Source of the DNA: an uncultured Muribaculaceae bacterium
GTDB lineage: Bacteria > Bacteroidota > Bacteroidia > Bacteroidales > Muribaculaceae
Direction of reading: 5' to 3'
NCBI GenBank assembly: GCA_910586475.1
Contig: CAJUHM010000014.1
Span: 1 to 48,184 of the forward strand
DNA length: 48,184 bases
Shown here one piece after another: positions 23,383 to 31,632 of this stretch (the stretch's first letter is position 1; each line of letters starts with the position of its first letter). A program made the translations under genes and the position numbers. The notes below the pieces were generated by a model. The model did no database searches. It saw only the letters and a list, made by a program, of their open reading frames with translations, and was not told where the DNA came from.

Positions 23383-25263
23383 TCATCGGCCGAGGAGCAG
23401 GAGGAGGATGTTGATGTCGGCGGGGGAGATGCCGGGGATTCGTGAGGCCTGGGCGATTGTTTTGGGCTGGATCCTGGTGAGCTTCTGCCGGGCTTCTGTC
23501 GATAGGGAGCTGACGGTCGAGTAGTCGATTTTGCCGGCCAGCCGGACTCCTTCGAGTCGGTGGAGTTTGTCGGCAATCAGCCGCTCGCGGTCGATGTATC
23601 CTTGGTATTTTATTTTGATTTCGGCTGCTTCGATGATCTCTTCGCGTCGTTCGGTTTCGATTTCGCGGCTGATGAATTCTGCGAGCGCCGGGATTGATGA
23701 TTCGAGGCCGGAGATTGTCAGCTGCGGCCGAAGGATGAGCTGGTCGAGCTTGACGACCTGTCGGAGCGGGGCGGTTCCTGCGGCTTCGAGGGCGGCGTTG
23801 ATGGCGTCGGGACGGACGGAATATGTTGCTGCGAATCCGATGAGTTTTTCGATCTGGCGCTTTTTTGATTCCATCAGGCTGAAGCGGTTTTCGTCGACGA
23901 GACCGATTTCATGGCCGAGCGGAGTGAGACGCATGTCGGCGTCGTCCTGACGGAGCAGGATGCGATATTCGGCGCGTGACGTGAACATGCGGTAGGGTTC
24001 GTCGACGCCTTTGGTCACGAGGTCGTCGATGAGGACGCCGATGTAGGCCTGGTCGCGGCTGAGGGTGAACGGCGGGAGGTTGTTTATGCTCCGGTGGGCG
24101 TTTATGCCTGCGATCAGTCCTTGTCCGGCGGCTTCTTCGTAGCCTGTCGTTCCGTTGACCTGTCCGGCGAAGAAGAGTCCGCTGACGAGTTTTGTCTCGA
24201 GGGTGTGGCGCAGCTGGGTCGGGTCGAAGAAGTCGTATTCGATGGCGTAGCCGGGTCGATAGATGGCGACGTCGCGCAGGGCCGGGATGGTTTCGAGCGC
24301 GGAGATCTGGACGTCGAGCGGGAGGGATGAGGAGAAGCCGTTAAGGTAGTATTCTTGCGTTGTCTCTCCTTCGGGCTCGAGAAACAGCTGGTGTTCCTGT
24401 TTGTCGGCGAATGTGACGATCTTTGTTTCGATGCTGGGGCAGTAGCGGGGGCCTATGCTCTGGATCTGTCCGTTGTAGAGGGGGGAGCGGTCGAGATTCT
24501 CCCGGAGGATTCTATGGGCGTCCGGATTGGTGTAGATTATGTTGCAGGGGCGCTGGCGCAGTCTGCGTTTTTCGCCGGGGAGAAATGAGAATTTGTGGAA
24601 GTCGTCGTCGCCATACTGCTCGGTGGTCAGGGTCCAGTCGACCGATCGTCCGTCGATTCTTACGGGTGTTCCTGTCTTCATGCGGTCGGTTGCGAAGCCG
24701 ATTTCGCGCAGCTGTTCGGTCAGTCCGGTCGATGCGGGTTCTGAGACGCGTCCTCCGGGGGTCCGGACTTCACCGACGTGCATGAGCCCGTTCAGGAATG
24801 TTCCGGCTGTCAGGACGACGCTTCCGGCTGAGAAGAGTACGTTCATGCCTGTGCGGACTCCTTCGATGCGTCCGTTGTTGATGACAAGGCCGGTTACGGA
24901 GTCCTGCCAGATCCGGAGGTTGGGCGTGTTTTCAAGAATCCCTCGCCATTCGGCGCTGAATTTCATTCTGTCGCTTTGGGCGCGTGGACTCCACATCGCG
25001 GCTCCTTTCGACCGGTTGAGCATTCTGAACTGTATGGCAGATCTGTCGGTGACAATTCCCATCATGCCGCCGAGGGCGTCGATTTCGCGTACGATCTGCC
25101 CTTTGGCGATTCCGCCAACGGCCGGGTTGCAGCTCATCTGCGCGATTTTGTTCATGTCCATAGTGATGAGGAGTGTGGACGACCCGAGTCTTGCGGCAGC
25201 GGCAGCGGCTTCGCAACCGGCGTGTCCGGCTCCGATCACAATAACGTCATAATCAAATTTCAT
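23383..25263 (-). CDS. mnmG: tRNA uridine-5-carboxymethylaminomethyl modification enzyme MnmG
   Basis: A 626-aa FAD enzyme (formerly GidA) which with MnmE makes cmnm5U/nm5U at U34 of several tRNAs. The dinucleotide-binding motif is VIGAGHAGCEAA (residues 8-19); family signatures SCNPAVGGIAKG, GTFLNGLMHVG, RYCPSIETKI and the GQVNGTTGYEEAAGQGLIAG block are present, as is the C-terminal helical domain (ISPADINILLLLL). It starts 2 bp after the ybeY stop and is followed by the parS-like site and apt. Confidence 0.98.
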   Translation of the reverse strand: MKFDYDVIVIGAGHAGCEAAAAAARLGSSTLLITMDMNKIAQMSCNPAVGGIAKGQIVREIDALGGMMGIVTDRSAIQFRMLNRSKGAAMWSPRAQSDRMKFSAEWRGILENTPNLRIWQDSVTGLVINNGRIEGVRTGMNVLFSAGSVVLTAGTFLNGLMHVGEVRTPGGRVSEPASTGLTEQLREIGFATDRMKTGTPVRIDGRSVDWTLTTEQYGDDDFHKFSFLPGEKRRLRQRPCNIIYTNPDAHRILRENLDRSPLYNGQIQSIGPRYCPSIETKIVTFADKQEHQLFLEPEGETTQEYYLNGFSSSLPLDVQISALETIPALRDVAIYRPGYAIEYDFFDPTQLRHTLETKLVSGLFFAGQVNGTTGYEEAAGQGLIAGINAHRSINNLPPFTLSRDQAYIGVLIDDLVTKGVDEPYRMFTSRAEYRILLRQDDADMRLTPLGHEIGLVDENRFSLMESKKRQIEKLIGFAATYSVRPDAINAALEAAGTAPLRQVVKLDQLILRPQLTISGLESSIPALAEFISREIETERREEIIEAAEIKIKYQGYIDRERLIADKLHRLEGVRLAGKIDYSTVSSLSTEARQKLTRIQPKTIAQASRIPGISPADINILLLLLGR

Positions 25264-25265
25264 AG

Positions 25266-25736
25266 TCAGTTGGTTGGGAATTTTTTATCAGGGGTGGTTT
25301 TCCCGGATCTGATGGCATTGAGCATTTGAAGCGCTTCATTTTCATGAGCTTCCATTATTTCTCGTTCGCCCGGTCCTTTGTCGTTTATGCCGCATAGGTG
25401 CAGAAGCCCGTGGACGATGACCCGGTTGAGTTCAGTTGCGTAGGGGGCTCCGACGAGCTCGGCATTAGATGCGACGGTTTCGAGGGAAATGAACATGTCG
25501 CCGCTCACTCTTCGTCCGTGGGTGTTGTCGAAAGTGATGATGTCGGTGAAGTAGTCGTGGTTGAGAAACTGTCGGTTGACTTCGAGAATGCGGTCGTCGG
25601 AACAGAAGATGTAGGTCATGGGTCCCATTATCCGGTTATGGGAGGTTGCCACTTCGTTGAGCCACTTCTCAAGAAGCGCGGTGTCGATTTCAGGAAAGTC
25701 CACCTCTTGCGAGGTCCATTGGATCAAATTTTCCAT
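25266..25736 (-). CDS. ybeY: Endoribonuclease YbeY (rRNA maturation factor)
   Basis: A 156-aa zinc-dependent RNase family protein acting in 16S rRNA 3' maturation and ribosome quality control. The zinc motif is HGLLHLCGIND: His 109 and His 113 are conserved, while the third ligand of the usual HGxLHLxGyDH is replaced by Asp 119 in this register, a variant I recall from other Bacteroidetes. Upstream SDDRILEVNRQFLNHDYFTDIITF is the typical family core. It leads the ybeY-mnmG-apt-uvrC operon, 2 bp before mnmG. Confidence 0.95.
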   Translation of the reverse strand: MENLIQWTSQEVDFPEIDTALLEKWLNEVATSHNRIMGPMTYIFCSDDRILEVNRQFLNHDYFTDIITFDNTHGRRVSGDMFISLETVASNAELVGAPYATELNRVIVHGLLHLCGINDKGPGEREIMEAHENEALQMLNAIRSGKTTPDKKFPTN

Positions 25737-25754
25737 AATTAGGGATATTACTTA

Positions 25755-25762
25755 CAAAGATA
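25755..25762 (-). promoter_or_regulatory. -7 box TATCTTTG for the ybeY-mnmG-apt-uvrC operon
   Basis: The minus-strand TATCTTTG lies 19 bp before the ybeY start codon. No confident -33 box. The remaining 25737-25958 region holds no other gene; on the plus strand, TAAATTTG at 25964-25971 is a possible -7 box for alkD. Confidence 0.5.
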
Positions 25763-25958
25763 CAAAGTTTTTTCATAATAGGCCATTATTCTGTCTGTTG
25801 ATTTTTCTGATAATTTTTTAAAACATCAAAAAATGGAGGTAAGGAGTTGAGAAGCAGTGTGGATAGGCTAATTTTAACGCTCTGAGAATTGAAAATTTCG
25901 AGGCGATGCGGAGAGGGTTGTGGAATTTTTGGTTCTGAATGGGTCTGTTTTCAGAGAA

Positions 25959-26735
25959 ATGAGTAAATTTGAAGAAAAAAACGAAATGGTTGAAAAATGG
26001 AGAATAGCGCTTGTCGAACAGGCGGACGAGAACGCGGTGAGAACTCTGAGCCGATTCTTCAAGACTGGCCCGGGAGAGTATGGCGAGGGTGATTGCTTTC
26101 TCGGTCTGACTGTCCCTAAGGTCCGGGCTGTTTCGAAAATTTTTTCCGACGCCTCTATGTCCGATGTCGGATCGATGCTGTCGAGCCGATGGCATGAGTG
26201 CCGGCTCAGCGGTTTTCTTGTGCTTGTCGAGAAATTCCGGAAGGCGCGACGACAGCCCGAGGAGCGCAGGCGGATAGTGGAGTTCTATCTTGCGCATGCC
26301 GACTCGGCCAATAACTGGGATCTTGTGGATCTATCGGCACCGAAGATTCTTGGAGAGTGGCTCGTCGATAATCCGGACGGCGAGCTTCTGGACCGGTTGT
26401 CGCGGAGTGAGTCGCTCTGGCGTCAACGTATCGCGATTGTTTCGACCTGGACAATTATAAGGAGTGGGCGTTATGATGAGACGCTCCGTCTGGCTGAGTC
26501 TTTTCTGGACCACTCTCACGATCTCATCCACAAGGCTACGGGCTGGATGCTTCGCGAGGTCGGCAAACGTGACGCTGATGTCCTGACCGGTTTTCTCGAC
26601 AGACATGCGCAGGATATGCCCCGGACGGCTCTGCGTTATGCTATCGAAAAGCTTCCGCCGGACCGGCGCAGATATTATCTCACCCTGCCGTCTAACAGGT
26701 GCGGGCGCAGGGCTAAGACAAATTCAAAGAAATAG
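25959..26735 (+). CDS. DNA alkylation repair protein (AlkD-type DNA glycosylase)
   Basis: An all-helical HEAT-repeat protein of the AlkC/AlkD group that excises positively charged alkylated bases such as N7-methylguanine. The SRFFKTGPGEYGEGDCFLG opening and NWDLVDLSAPKILG block (with the Trp and Asp, four residues apart, that contact the lesion in Bacillus AlkD) are diagnostic. The start is uncertain: ATGs at 25920, 25959 and 25986 are in frame. The first gives an unusual hydrophobic head. 25959 is used here; if the TAAATTTG at 25964-25971 is a real -7 box, translation must begin at 25986 (249 aa), which fits the family best. Confidence 0.9.
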   Translation: MSKFEEKNEMVEKWRIALVEQADENAVRTLSRFFKTGPGEYGEGDCFLGLTVPKVRAVSKIFSDASMSDVGSMLSSRWHECRLSGFLVLVEKFRKARRQPEERRRIVEFYLAHADSANNWDLVDLSAPKILGEWLVDNPDGELLDRLSRSESLWRQRIAIVSTWTIIRSGRYDETLRLAESFLDHSHDLIHKATGWMLREVGKRDADVLTGFLDRHAQDMPRTALRYAIEKLPPDRRRYYLTLPSNRCGRRAKTNSKK

Positions 26736-26747
26736 GAGAAAAACAGA

Positions 26748-27140
26748 ATGGAGTTGAACGAACTAATGGTTTCCGGCCATATTCCGGGTTGTGGATCAAT
26801 GTGGATCGGCGTCTGTCGCGAAGAGGCCGGCGCAACGCTTTATTCGGCTTTTGCCGCTGACGAGTATACTCTCGACCGAAGCAGCCGGCATCTGACGGAG
26901 GATGTGTGCGGCAGGCTTTTTTCAGAGCTGATCCCTCTGGTTGCCGATCCGTCGGGCGGAGAGGCTTCTGACTTTGGCAGCGGACGCCGTTGCGGTCTGA
27001 AATATCGTGCCGCGGGAGAATCTGCAAAGGAGCTGCTGTCGGGCGAAGGATTTGGCAAGGACATTTTTACGCGTATCGCTGAGGTGCTGAATGCTTATCT
27101 CAAAGATCCTGTTGTCGAAGAATTCATTGACATTTTCTGA
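26748..27140 (+). CDS. Unrecognised 130-aa protein
   Basis: A small, soluble, acidic protein with no signal peptide or membrane segment. It starts 12 bp after alkD behind an AGGAG-like stretch, so the two are probably co-transcribed. The sequence shows an N-terminal region with GCGSMWIGVCREEAG, a central basic turn (SGRRCGLKYRA) and a helical acidic C-terminus (RIAEVLNAYLKDPVVEEFIDIF). I do not recognise the family. Codon use matches the neighbours, supporting a real gene. Confidence 0.7.
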   Translation: MELNELMVSGHIPGCGSMWIGVCREEAGATLYSAFAADEYTLDRSSRHLTEDVCGRLFSELIPLVADPSGGEASDFGSGRRCGLKYRAAGESAKELLSGEGFGKDIFTRIAEVLNAYLKDPVVEEFIDIF

Positions 27141-27156
27141 TTTTCTTCATCGATTA

Positions 27157-27187
27157 TTCGTCTTATAGAATATTCTTCTTATATTTG
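27157..27187 (+). promoter_or_regulatory. Promoter TTCG-N19-TATATTTG for the glycosyltransferase
   Basis: The -7 box TATATTTG (27180-27187) fits TAnnTTTG; 19 bp upstream is TTCG (27157-27160), one mismatch from the -33 TTTG. The ATG of the glycosyltransferase gene lies 70 bp downstream. Confidence 0.5.
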
Positions 27188-27236
27188 CGTGTGATCTGAA
27201 TTCATGACGGATTTATAGGGCGTTTGGATCACACGC
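27187..27236. repeat. 10-bp inverted repeat in the glycosyltransferase leader
   Basis: GCGTGTGATC (27187-27196) is perfectly inverted as GATCACACGC (27227-27236), 40 bp centre to centre. The left arm overlaps the predicted transcription start and the right arm ends 21 bp before the start codon. It could be a looping operator or an mRNA hairpin. Confidence 0.7.
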
Positions 27237-27257
27237 ACACCTTGATTTGAAATAGCC

Positions 27258-28022
27258 ATGGCCAGTCTGTCAGTCACGATTCTTACGTATAATGAGGCAT
27301 CTTCTATTGTGGGATGTCTGGAGTCGTTGCGCGGCATTGCCGACGAGATCATTGTGGTCGATTCGTTTTCGACGGATTCGACTGTCGAGATCTGCCGGCG
27401 CTATGGTTGCCGTGTGACGCAGCGGCGCATGGCTGGCTTCGGGGCGCAGCGGCAGTATGCCACTTCGCTGACAACGTATTCGCATGTGTTGTCGATCGAT
27501 GCCGACGAGGCTCTTTCGCCAGCGCTCCGTCAGTCGCTGATCGCGCTGAAGCGCGACGGGTTTTCGCATCGTGGCTACAAAATGGCGCGTCTGAACTTTT
27601 TCTGTGGATATGCGGTTAAGTATTGCGGGTGGTATCCCGATTTTCAGGTGAGGCTTTTTGACAAGCGTTTCGCGTCGTGGAGTCTCAGTGATCTTGAGGA
27701 GCGGGTGATTCTCAATGACAATGTCGAGCCGCGTCTTGTCGAAGGCGATCTCCTCCACTACCGTTGTGCATCGGCTTCGGAATTTCTCGGCCGTTGCATG
27801 AATCAGGCTGAGATCAGGGCTGTCGGCCTGGCGTCGTCGGAACAGCCGATTGCCGCCTGGCATCCTGCTGTGATGGGGTTGCGCCGGTTTTTGGAGGCTT
27901 ACATCTGCCGCGCGGGAATTCTCGACGGGGCTGTAGGGTTTGCCATCTGCCGCCGTCAGTCGATCGCAACCGCCCACGCTTATCGCACCGCCCGCATTCT
28001 GCGCCGGAAATCGAAGTCCTGA
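27258..28022 (+). CDS. Glycosyltransferase family 2 (lipopolysaccharide core type)
   Basis: A 254-aa GT-A glycosyltransferase. The N-terminus SLSVTILTYNEASSIVGCLE is the GT2 nucleotide-binding strand, IIVVDSFSTDSTVEICRRYG the next element, and LSIDADEALSP holds the DxD-type metal site. The C-terminal region has WYPDFQVRLFDKR, typical of the WaaE/KdtX-like LPS core branch, which usually adds glucose or heptose. No membrane segment, so it works at the cytoplasmic face. It starts a plus-strand transcript whose next gene is the uridine kinase fusion 35 bp downstream. Confidence 0.9.
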   Translation: MASLSVTILTYNEASSIVGCLESLRGIADEIIVVDSFSTDSTVEICRRYGCRVTQRRMAGFGAQRQYATSLTTYSHVLSIDADEALSPALRQSLIALKRDGFSHRGYKMARLNFFCGYAVKYCGWYPDFQVRLFDKRFASWSLSDLEERVILNDNVEPRLVEGDLLHYRCASASEFLGRCMNQAEIRAVGLASSEQPIAAWHPAVMGLRRFLEAYICRAGILDGAVGFAICRRQSIATAHAYRTARILRRKSKS

Positions 28023-28057
28023 ACTGCGGGCCGTTAACTTGAATAATTCGTCACGCT

Positions 28058-29737
28058 ATGAAAAAAAATATATCGGTTTTTATTTCCAATACACAGAAAT
28101 ATGTCGAGGCAGAGGGTGGTTCGACGCTTGTCGAGGTGCTTGGCTCGATGGAGCCGCCTCTGGGTTTTTGCCCTGCGTGCGCGCTGGTCAACAATAAGAT
28201 CGAGGCTCTCGGTTTTCCGCTGTTCACACCTAAGACGGTCGAGTTTCTTCCGTTTGACAGTCCGGATGGAAACCGTACGTATGTGAGGTCGCTGTGCATG
28301 ATGCTCTATCATGCGGTCCATAATTTATTTTCCGGCGCGCGTCTGCGGATCGAGCATTCTCTGTCGAACGGTTATTTTTGCAGGATCGACGGTCCGGACG
28401 GTCCGATTGAGATGTCGGATGAGGCGGTTGTGCGTATCGAGCGCCATATGCGGCGTATGGTTGAGCGCGCTCTGCCATTTGTACGCTCGGAGCGTCGCAC
28501 GGAGGAGGTCATTGAAATTTTCCGCCGCCAGGGTCTTGACGACAAGGTGACGCTTCTGTCGACGCTTCATGAACTCTACACGGTCTACTATACGCTCGAT
28601 GGTCTTTCCGACAGTTATTACGGTCCGCTCGTGACGGATACGTCGCTGCTGTCGGTGTTCAGTCTGCGGCCTCTCAACGGCGGTCTGCTGCTTGCGGGGC
28701 GGTCTACCGGGGACGTTTCTGTCGCGGCGCATTATGAGCCTCAGCCTAAGATGTTTCAGGCGTTTATGGACTATGTCTCATTCAACCGTATTCTCGAGGT
28801 CTCGACGGTAGGCGAACTCAACCGAAAGGTGATGAAGGGGCTGTCGCGTGAGGTCATCAATATTTCGGAGGCGCTCCACAACAACCGCATCGCGGCGATC
28901 GCAACCGAGATCACGCGCCGTTTCCATGAGGGTGGCGCGCGTGTCGTGATGATTGCGGGTCCGTCTTCGTCGGGAAAGACGACGTTTACAAAGCGGCTTG
29001 CGATTCAGCTGATGACGAATCTGCTGAAGCCGAAGATGATTTCTCTCGATGACTATTTTGTTGACCGCGAGCGGACTCCGCTCGATGCTGACGGCGAGTT
29101 TGACTATGAGTCGCTTTATGCTCTTGATCTGGCGGTTTTCAATGATCATATCAACAGGCTGATCGGCGGGGAAGAGGTTGAGCTACCATATTATAATTTC
29201 GCGACCGGAATGCGCGAATACCGTGGCAACAGAATCCGTCTTTCCCCGGACAATATCCTGCTGATCGAGGGAATCCATGGCCTGAATCCGGAGCTGACGC
29301 GGTCTGTTCCGGAGAATATGAAATTCAGGGTCTATGTTTCGGCGCTGACAACAATTTCGATCGATGACCACAACTGGATTCCGACAACGGACAACCGTCT
29401 GCTGAGGCGTATAATCCGAGATGCCAAATACCGCAATGTCACCCCTGCAGAAACGATCCGGCGGTGGCCGAGTGTGAGACGCGGGGAGAACCGGTGGATT
29501 TTCCCGTATCAGGAGAATGCGGACGTCATGTTCAATTCGGCTCTTCTTTTCGAGCTGGGGGTTATGAAAGACCGTGCGGACGCGCTCTTGCGGTCAGTTC
29601 CCCACGATGAGCGGGAATATGCCGAAGCGTCGCGTCTGCGCCGTTTCCTGAGCTATTTCCAGTCGATTCCGGTCGATTATGTGCCGTCGACGTCCCTTCT
29701 GCGGGAATTTCTCGGGGGGTCAAGCTTCCGCTACTGA
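28058..29737 (+). CDS. TGS/ThrRS-like nucleoside (uridine) kinase fusion
   Basis: A 559-aa cytoplasmic protein. Residues about 1-60 look like a TGS domain (KKNISVFISNTQKYVEAEGG), then comes a threonyl-tRNA synthetase editing-like region (about 60-200: HAVHNLFSG, IEHSLSNGYFCRID), and the C-terminal half is a uridine-kinase-type P-loop kinase with GPSSSGKTTFTKRLAIQL (Walker A near residue 304), SLDDYFVDRERTP and IEGIHGLNPELT. This fusion is common in Bacteroidetes and Firmicutes and is annotated nucleoside kinase; the role of the TGS part is not established. It overlaps the 3' end of the convergent acyltransferase by 18 bp. Confidence 0.9.
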   Translation: MKKNISVFISNTQKYVEAEGGSTLVEVLGSMEPPLGFCPACALVNNKIEALGFPLFTPKTVEFLPFDSPDGNRTYVRSLCMMLYHAVHNLFSGARLRIEHSLSNGYFCRIDGPDGPIEMSDEAVVRIERHMRRMVERALPFVRSERRTEEVIEIFRRQGLDDKVTLLSTLHELYTVYYTLDGLSDSYYGPLVTDTSLLSVFSLRPLNGGLLLAGRSTGDVSVAAHYEPQPKMFQAFMDYVSFNRILEVSTVGELNRKVMKGLSREVINISEALHNNRIAAIATEITRRFHEGGARVVMIAGPSSSGKTTFTKRLAIQLMTNLLKPKMISLDDYFVDRERTPLDADGEFDYESLYALDLAVFNDHINRLIGGEEVELPYYNFATGMREYRGNRIRLSPDNILLIEGIHGLNPELTRSVPENMKFRVYVSALTTISIDDHNWIPTTDNRLLRRIIRDAKYRNVTPAETIRRWPSVRRGENRWIFPYQENADVMFNSALLFELGVMKDRADALLRSVPHDEREYAEASRLRRFLSYFQSIPVDYVPSTSLLREFLGGSSFRY

Positions 29738-30838
29738 TTCCGGTTTCAGTCTGGCTGCGGCAATGCGTCGCAGCTTTTTGGCGGCAGTCAGGCCGAGCAG
29801 CGGCAGGGCTACTCCGGCTATGGAATACAGAATCCAGAAGTGGTCGTCGTTGAAGTCGTGGATGACCATGTGGCAGCCGATCTTCCGCCAGTCGAGGCCG
29901 TAGGCGGCGATTTTAAGCGCGCTGACGGCTTTGAACGAGATGATGTGGAAGACGAGGATGTAGAGCGTGTTCTCGCCGATAAACGTGAGCAGACGCTTCA
30001 GGGTGCCCTCGCGTCGCGCGATTGCTTTTGAAATGAAATGGACTGCAATGAATCCGGCGCATCCGGTCAGGGGGAGACTCCAGAGGTCGCGGTAGCGTCC
30101 TATGTTGTTCATTCCGGACCAGTGCTGTGTGCCGGCGAAGCAGATGAGCAGCATGCAGGCGACGGCCAGGAGCCGGCTTCGCCCGATAGCCGGTTCGAAA
30201 CGTCGGTAGATCAGTCCGCATCCGAAGAAAAAGAGTCCCCATGTCTCGCGCCATCCGCCGTTGGGAATTACGGCGATCTTGAACCCGAACCAGATGTGTG
30301 CGGCCGTAAAAGCGACTGCACCGAGGCAGATTATTGCTGCGATGTGCCACTCTTCGAGTCGCTTGCTTCGCGAATCAATAAGCCTGAAGAGCACGAGGAA
30401 GAGAATGCTTGCGACGAGCAGTCCGCGGAAAAACCAGAAGGCACCGGCGAGGAATTCGTCATAGCCCGCCATTGAGGTGAATATCTGGACGCATCTCGAC
30501 ACGGATTCTTTGAGTGTGTAGGGGTGCGTTACGCCTTTCTCCCAGTTGCCATAGACTTCGTTGAGGATTCCGATGTGGTGGAAGAGGTTGTGGAGCAGCA
30601 GCCATACGAGACTCCATCTGACCATCGGGAGGTAGAGCCCTCTGATGCGTCTGCGGCAGAATTCCCAAGGGTTTTCTGCCTGCCTGCGCCCGAAAAAATA
30701 GCCTGCTGTTATGAAAAACAGCGGCATGTGGAAGGTGTAGAGACATGAAGTCAGCAGCCCCGGATATTCAGCGTGGCCGATGACCATGAGTATAATGGCG
30801 AAAGCCTTTGCGATTGATACAGAGGCATCACGTTTCAT
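29720..30838 (-). CDS. Acyltransferase family 3 membrane protein
   Basis: A 372-aa inner-membrane acyltransferase with about ten hydrophobic helices. The N-terminus SIAKAFAIILMVIGHAEYPG carries the family histidine, and FHMPLFFITAGYFFGR is the second hallmark; it resembles COG3594 fucose 4-O-acetylase. Such enzymes O-acetylate surface sugars such as O-antigen or capsule units. Its position next to a GT2 gene on the opposite strand fits a surface-glycan role, though the operon is separate. The gene is 84 bp after the AsnC-type regulator in the same direction, and its 3' end overlaps the kinase fusion by 18 bp. Confidence 0.88.
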   Translation of the reverse strand: MKRDASVSIAKAFAIILMVIGHAEYPGLLTSCLYTFHMPLFFITAGYFFGRRQAENPWEFCRRRIRGLYLPMVRWSLVWLLLHNLFHHIGILNEVYGNWEKGVTHPYTLKESVSRCVQIFTSMAGYDEFLAGAFWFFRGLLVASILFLVLFRLIDSRSKRLEEWHIAAIICLGAVAFTAAHIWFGFKIAVIPNGGWRETWGLFFFGCGLIYRRFEPAIGRSRLLAVACMLLICFAGTQHWSGMNNIGRYRDLWSLPLTGCAGFIAVHFISKAIARREGTLKRLLTFIGENTLYILVFHIISFKAVSALKIAAYGLDWRKIGCHMVIHDFNDDHFWILYSIAGVALPLLGLTAAKKLRRIAAARLKPESVAEA

Positions 30839-30922
30839 TTCGGGAGGTGACGAGTCATTATGTTCTCGATGAGGAAACGGCGGATTTGATTAAGGATGCG
30901 AAGTGTCCGCGTTCGGGTCCTG

Positions 30923-31384
30923 TCAGCTGTGGATGATGGGTATCTTGCGGTGGATCGAGTGATCAAGCGAGATGAGCGTTTCTGTTCCGGTCACTCCGGG
31001 GATTGTCTGGATCTTGTTGTTGAGCAGGTCCATCAGATGTTCGTTGTCGCGAGCAAACAGTTTGATGAGCATCGTGTATGGGCCTGTGGTGAAGTGACAT
31101 TCAACGATTTCGGGAATTTTTTCAAGTTCGGGGACGACTTCACGATACATCGCACCGCGCACGAGCGAGACGCCGATGAAGGTGCATGTCGAGTAGCCGA
31201 GCGTCTTTGGGTTGACATTGTAGCTTGATCCGGTGATGACGTTCAGGTCCTGCATGCGCTGGAGGCGCTGATGTATGGCAGCTCGGGAAACGCCACACTC
31301 TGCAGCGACATCCTTTGAGGGGATGCGTGCATTGTTCATGACAATTTCAAGTATTTTGCGGTCGAGATTATCTATTTTTCCCAT
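30923..31384 (-). CDS. Lrp/AsnC-family transcriptional regulator
   Basis: A 153-aa regulator: N-terminal winged helix (LDRKILEIVMNNARIPSKDVA, with the recognition region GVSRAAIHQRLQRMQ, residues about 6-50) and C-terminal RAM/ACT-like ligand domain (about 65-145, CHFTTGPYTMLIKLFARDNEHL). Lrp/AsnC proteins bind amino acids and often repress their own gene. A 25-bp palindrome (31464-31488) just upstream of its promoter box is a good candidate for the autoregulatory site. The acyltransferase lies downstream on the same strand. Effector unknown. Confidence 0.92.
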   Translation of the reverse strand: MGKIDNLDRKILEIVMNNARIPSKDVAAECGVSRAAIHQRLQRMQDLNVITGSSYNVNPKTLGYSTCTFIGVSLVRGAMYREVVPELEKIPEIVECHFTTGPYTMLIKLFARDNEHLMDLLNNKIQTIPGVTGTETLISLDHSIHRKIPIIHS

Positions 31385-31435
31385 CAGGAATTATTTAATA
31401 AGGAGTAGCTTAAAATCGTTTATGAGTTTATGTTG

Positions 31436-31443
31436 CAAAATTA
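31436..31443 (-). promoter_or_regulatory. -7 box TAATTTTG for the AsnC-family gene
   Basis: The minus-strand TAATTTTG is 52 bp before the start codon at 31384. The palindrome at 31464-31488 is centred about 36 bp upstream of the box, near the expected -45 to -50 region. Confidence 0.45.
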
Positions 31444-31463
31444 CGGTTTAAAAATTGAATAAA

Positions 31464-31488
31464 CACATTATTTATCGCAAATAATGTG
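31464..31488. promoter_or_regulatory. 25-bp palindrome, candidate Lrp/AsnC operator
   Basis: CACATTATTT (31464-31473) and AAATAATGTG (31479-31488) are perfect inverted arms around the 5-bp centre ATCGC. It lies just upstream of the asnC-family promoter box. AT-rich inverted repeats with arms of about this size are typical Lrp-family targets, so autoregulation is likely. Confidence 0.6.
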
Positions 31489-31581
31489 AAAATTAGACAA
31501 AATGACACCTAAATGGCTGGTTCGTGCTATTAGATGTAAGAAAAATGGCAAACAAAAGGCATTTAATATATTTTAACAAAT

Positions 31582-31632
31582 GGGGGGGGTAATTCGTGAT
31601 AAAATGTGTACATTTGTGAAAATTCAAATGTA
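31582..31632 (+). promoter_or_regulatory. G8 tract with a palindromic -7 box
   Basis: A run of eight G (31582-31589) precedes TACATTTG (31609-31616), a -7 consensus match; the tract sits 19 bp upstream of the box, where the -33 element should be. The box is half of a perfect inverted repeat, TACATTTG - 8 bp - CAAATGTA (31625-31632), so the same motif is present on both strands. Length change in the G tract could alter promoter strength. The target could be the small frame at 31628-31804 or an RNA. Confidence 0.4.

Noticed and set aside
23307..23576. N-terminal extension of apt
   Set aside because: It overlaps the mnmG 3' end and the parS-like site and does not resemble any APRT; the family start is at 23306.
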